Shown: one piece after another, positions 5,394 through 6,089 of the stretch
How the letters are laid out: the number at the start of each line of letters is the position of its first letter
Numbering within the stretch: position 1 is the first letter of the stretch
From: Fidelibacterota bacterium
GTDB taxonomy: Bacteria; Fidelibacterota; Marinisomatia; SCGC-AAA003-L08; D37C17
NCBI GenBank assembly: GCA_018671635.1
Contig: JABHHG010000156.1
Coordinates: 1 to 6,089 of the forward strand
DNA: 6,089 nt
Direction of reading: 5' to 3'
Notes under the pieces: generated by a model
What the model saw: only the letters and a program-made list of their open reading frames with translations
Database searches by the model: none
Told to the model about the DNA's origin: nothing
Position numbers and translations under genes: made by a program

Positions 5394-6019
5394 AAAAAAC
5401 TATCTTAATTGGGATTGCTGGTGGAACGGGCTCCGGTAAAACATCCGTTGCAAATGCTATATTGGCAGAATTTTCCCCGTCAGAAGTTGTCCTGATTCAA
5501 CAAGATTCATACTATCATGATTTAAAACATCTTCATATTGACGAACGTGCAGCCGTTAATTTTGACCATCCTGATGCTGTTGATTTTAATGAAATGGGCA
5601 ATGACTTACAATCATTAATAGCTGGGCAAACCGTCCAAATACCCATCTATGATTTCAATACTCACACACGCACCGATGAGACCCTTTCTGTTGGAAATCA
5701 TCATATCATTGTGTTAGAAGGAATTCTAGCTCTATTTGACGAGAAAATTCGTAATATGATGGACATAAAACTTTATGTTGATACTCCTGATGATATCAGA
5801 ATTATTAGACGTATAAAACGCGATATTAATAAACGAAGCCGTACGTTTGAATCCGTCATAGAACAATATTATAGCACGGTTCGCCCCATGCATCAGCAAT
5901 TCGTTGAACCCTCGAAAAAATATGCAGATGTTATAATCCCTGAAGGCGCACATAATAAAGTTGCCATCGATATTATCCGAACCAAGATTGTGTCTATTTT
6001 ACTGGAAAGAAATCAATAG
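5390..6019 (+). CDS. udk: Uridine kinase (uridine/cytidine kinase)
   Basis: This 209-residue cytoplasmic kinase phosphorylates uridine and cytidine to UMP and CMP using ATP or GTP. The Walker A loop G11-G-T-G-S-G-K17-T18 lies near the N-terminus. 'Q-Q-D-S-Y-Y' (37-42) carries the catalytic Asp39. 'N-F-D-H-P-D-A-V-D' (57-65), 'I-P-I-Y-D-F' (84-89) with 'T-H-T-R' (91-94), 'V-L-E-G-I-L-A-L' (108-115) and the Arg-rich lid 'R-I-I-R-R-I-K-R-D' (137-145) are all as in bacterial Udk. Length is normal for the family (about 205-215), so the gene looks intact. It overlaps cdd by 4 bp and its stop shares one base with the GTG start of tdk, so the three salvage genes form one tight unit. Related phosphoribulokinases share the fold, but the motifs here are those of Udk. 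Confidence 0.96.
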   Translation: MKKTILIGIAGGTGSGKTSVANAILAEFSPSEVVLIQQDSYYHDLKHLHIDERAAVNFDHPDAVDFNEMGNDLQSLIAGQTVQIPIYDFNTHTRTDETLSVGNHHIIVLEGILALFDEKIRNMMDIKLYVDTPDDIRIIRRIKRDINKRSRTFESVIEQYYSTVRPMHQQFVEPSKKYADVIIPEGAHNKVAIDIIRTKIVSILLERNQ

Positions 6020-6089
6020 TGACCCTTACACCCCGAAAGTCAGGTTGGATTGAAGTGATATGTGGCCCCATGTTCAGCGGAAAAACCGA
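6019..6089 (+). CDS. tdk: Thymidine kinase, N-terminal part (3' truncated by window edge)
   Basis: Only the first 23 codons are in the window. The frame opens with GTG, whose first base is the last base of the udk TAG stop (TAGTG), with GGAAAG about nine bases upstream as a possible RBS. The translation runs into 'I-E-V-I-C-G-P-M-F-S-G-K-T' with the P-loop G16-P-M-F-S-G-K22-T23, the hallmark of TK1-type thymidine kinases, which turn thymidine into dTMP with ATP. The zinc-binding and substrate lasso regions of the family lie beyond the window. Position after cdd and udk fits a pyrimidine salvage operon. A GTG start is chosen because no ATG occurs before the P-loop other than the Met inside it. 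Confidence 0.9.
   Translation, partial: MTLTPRKSGWIEVICGPMFSGKT

Overview
The window is an AT-rich, tightly packed stretch of bacterial chromosome with nine protein-coding genes (two cut by the window edges). I see no RNA gene, IS element, CRISPR array or phage-type gene. The gene content suggests a Gram-negative bacterium of the Fibrobacterota-Chlorobi-Bacteroidota (FCB) superphylum. The evidence is a C-terminal tail of the type IX secretion sorting kind, the 'alternative' GlmU-like nucleotidyltransferase known mainly from that group, a DUF3467 protein and TK1-type thymidine kinase. Several starts have good Shine-Dalgarno motifs while others have none. My best guess is a marine lineage such as Marinimicrobia/Neomarinimicrobiota (SAR406). 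This is inference from gene families and composition, not from a marker gene.

Layout. Bases 2-184 (+) are the last 60 codons of a secreted protein ending in a type IX-style sorting domain. It converges, with a one-base gap, on a leftward block that runs from 2723 down to 186. In transcription order the block holds a small GT9-like protein of unknown role, an alternative GlmU-like sugar nucleotidyltransferase/acyltransferase overlapping it by 4 bp, a small zinc-ribbon protein with an acidic tail, and a DUF3467 protein. A promoter-like sequence and a strong RBS in the 68-bp gap before the zinc-ribbon gene suggest that the last two genes can be expressed on their own.

A 57-bp divergent intergenic region (2724-2780) separates this block from a rightward block: a large secreted M23 metallopeptidase, then cytidine deaminase (cdd), uridine kinase (udk) and the first 23 codons of thymidine kinase (tdk). 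Spacings of 9 bp, -4 bp and -1 bp suggest one operon. cdd, udk and tdk form a coherent pyrimidine nucleoside salvage set: cytidine to uridine, uridine to UMP, thymidine to dTMP. The M23 protein and the GlmU-like protein both touch cell-wall metabolism (peptidoglycan cleavage and possible UDP-GlcNAc supply), so the divergent region may sit between two envelope-related functions.

I found no clear novel system. The points most worth a second look are the promoter architecture in front of the M23 gene (a perfect -10 box four bases from the ATG, with an inverted repeat in the spacer), the unexplained GT9-like partner of the GlmU-like enzyme, and the zinc-ribbon/DUF3467 pair.
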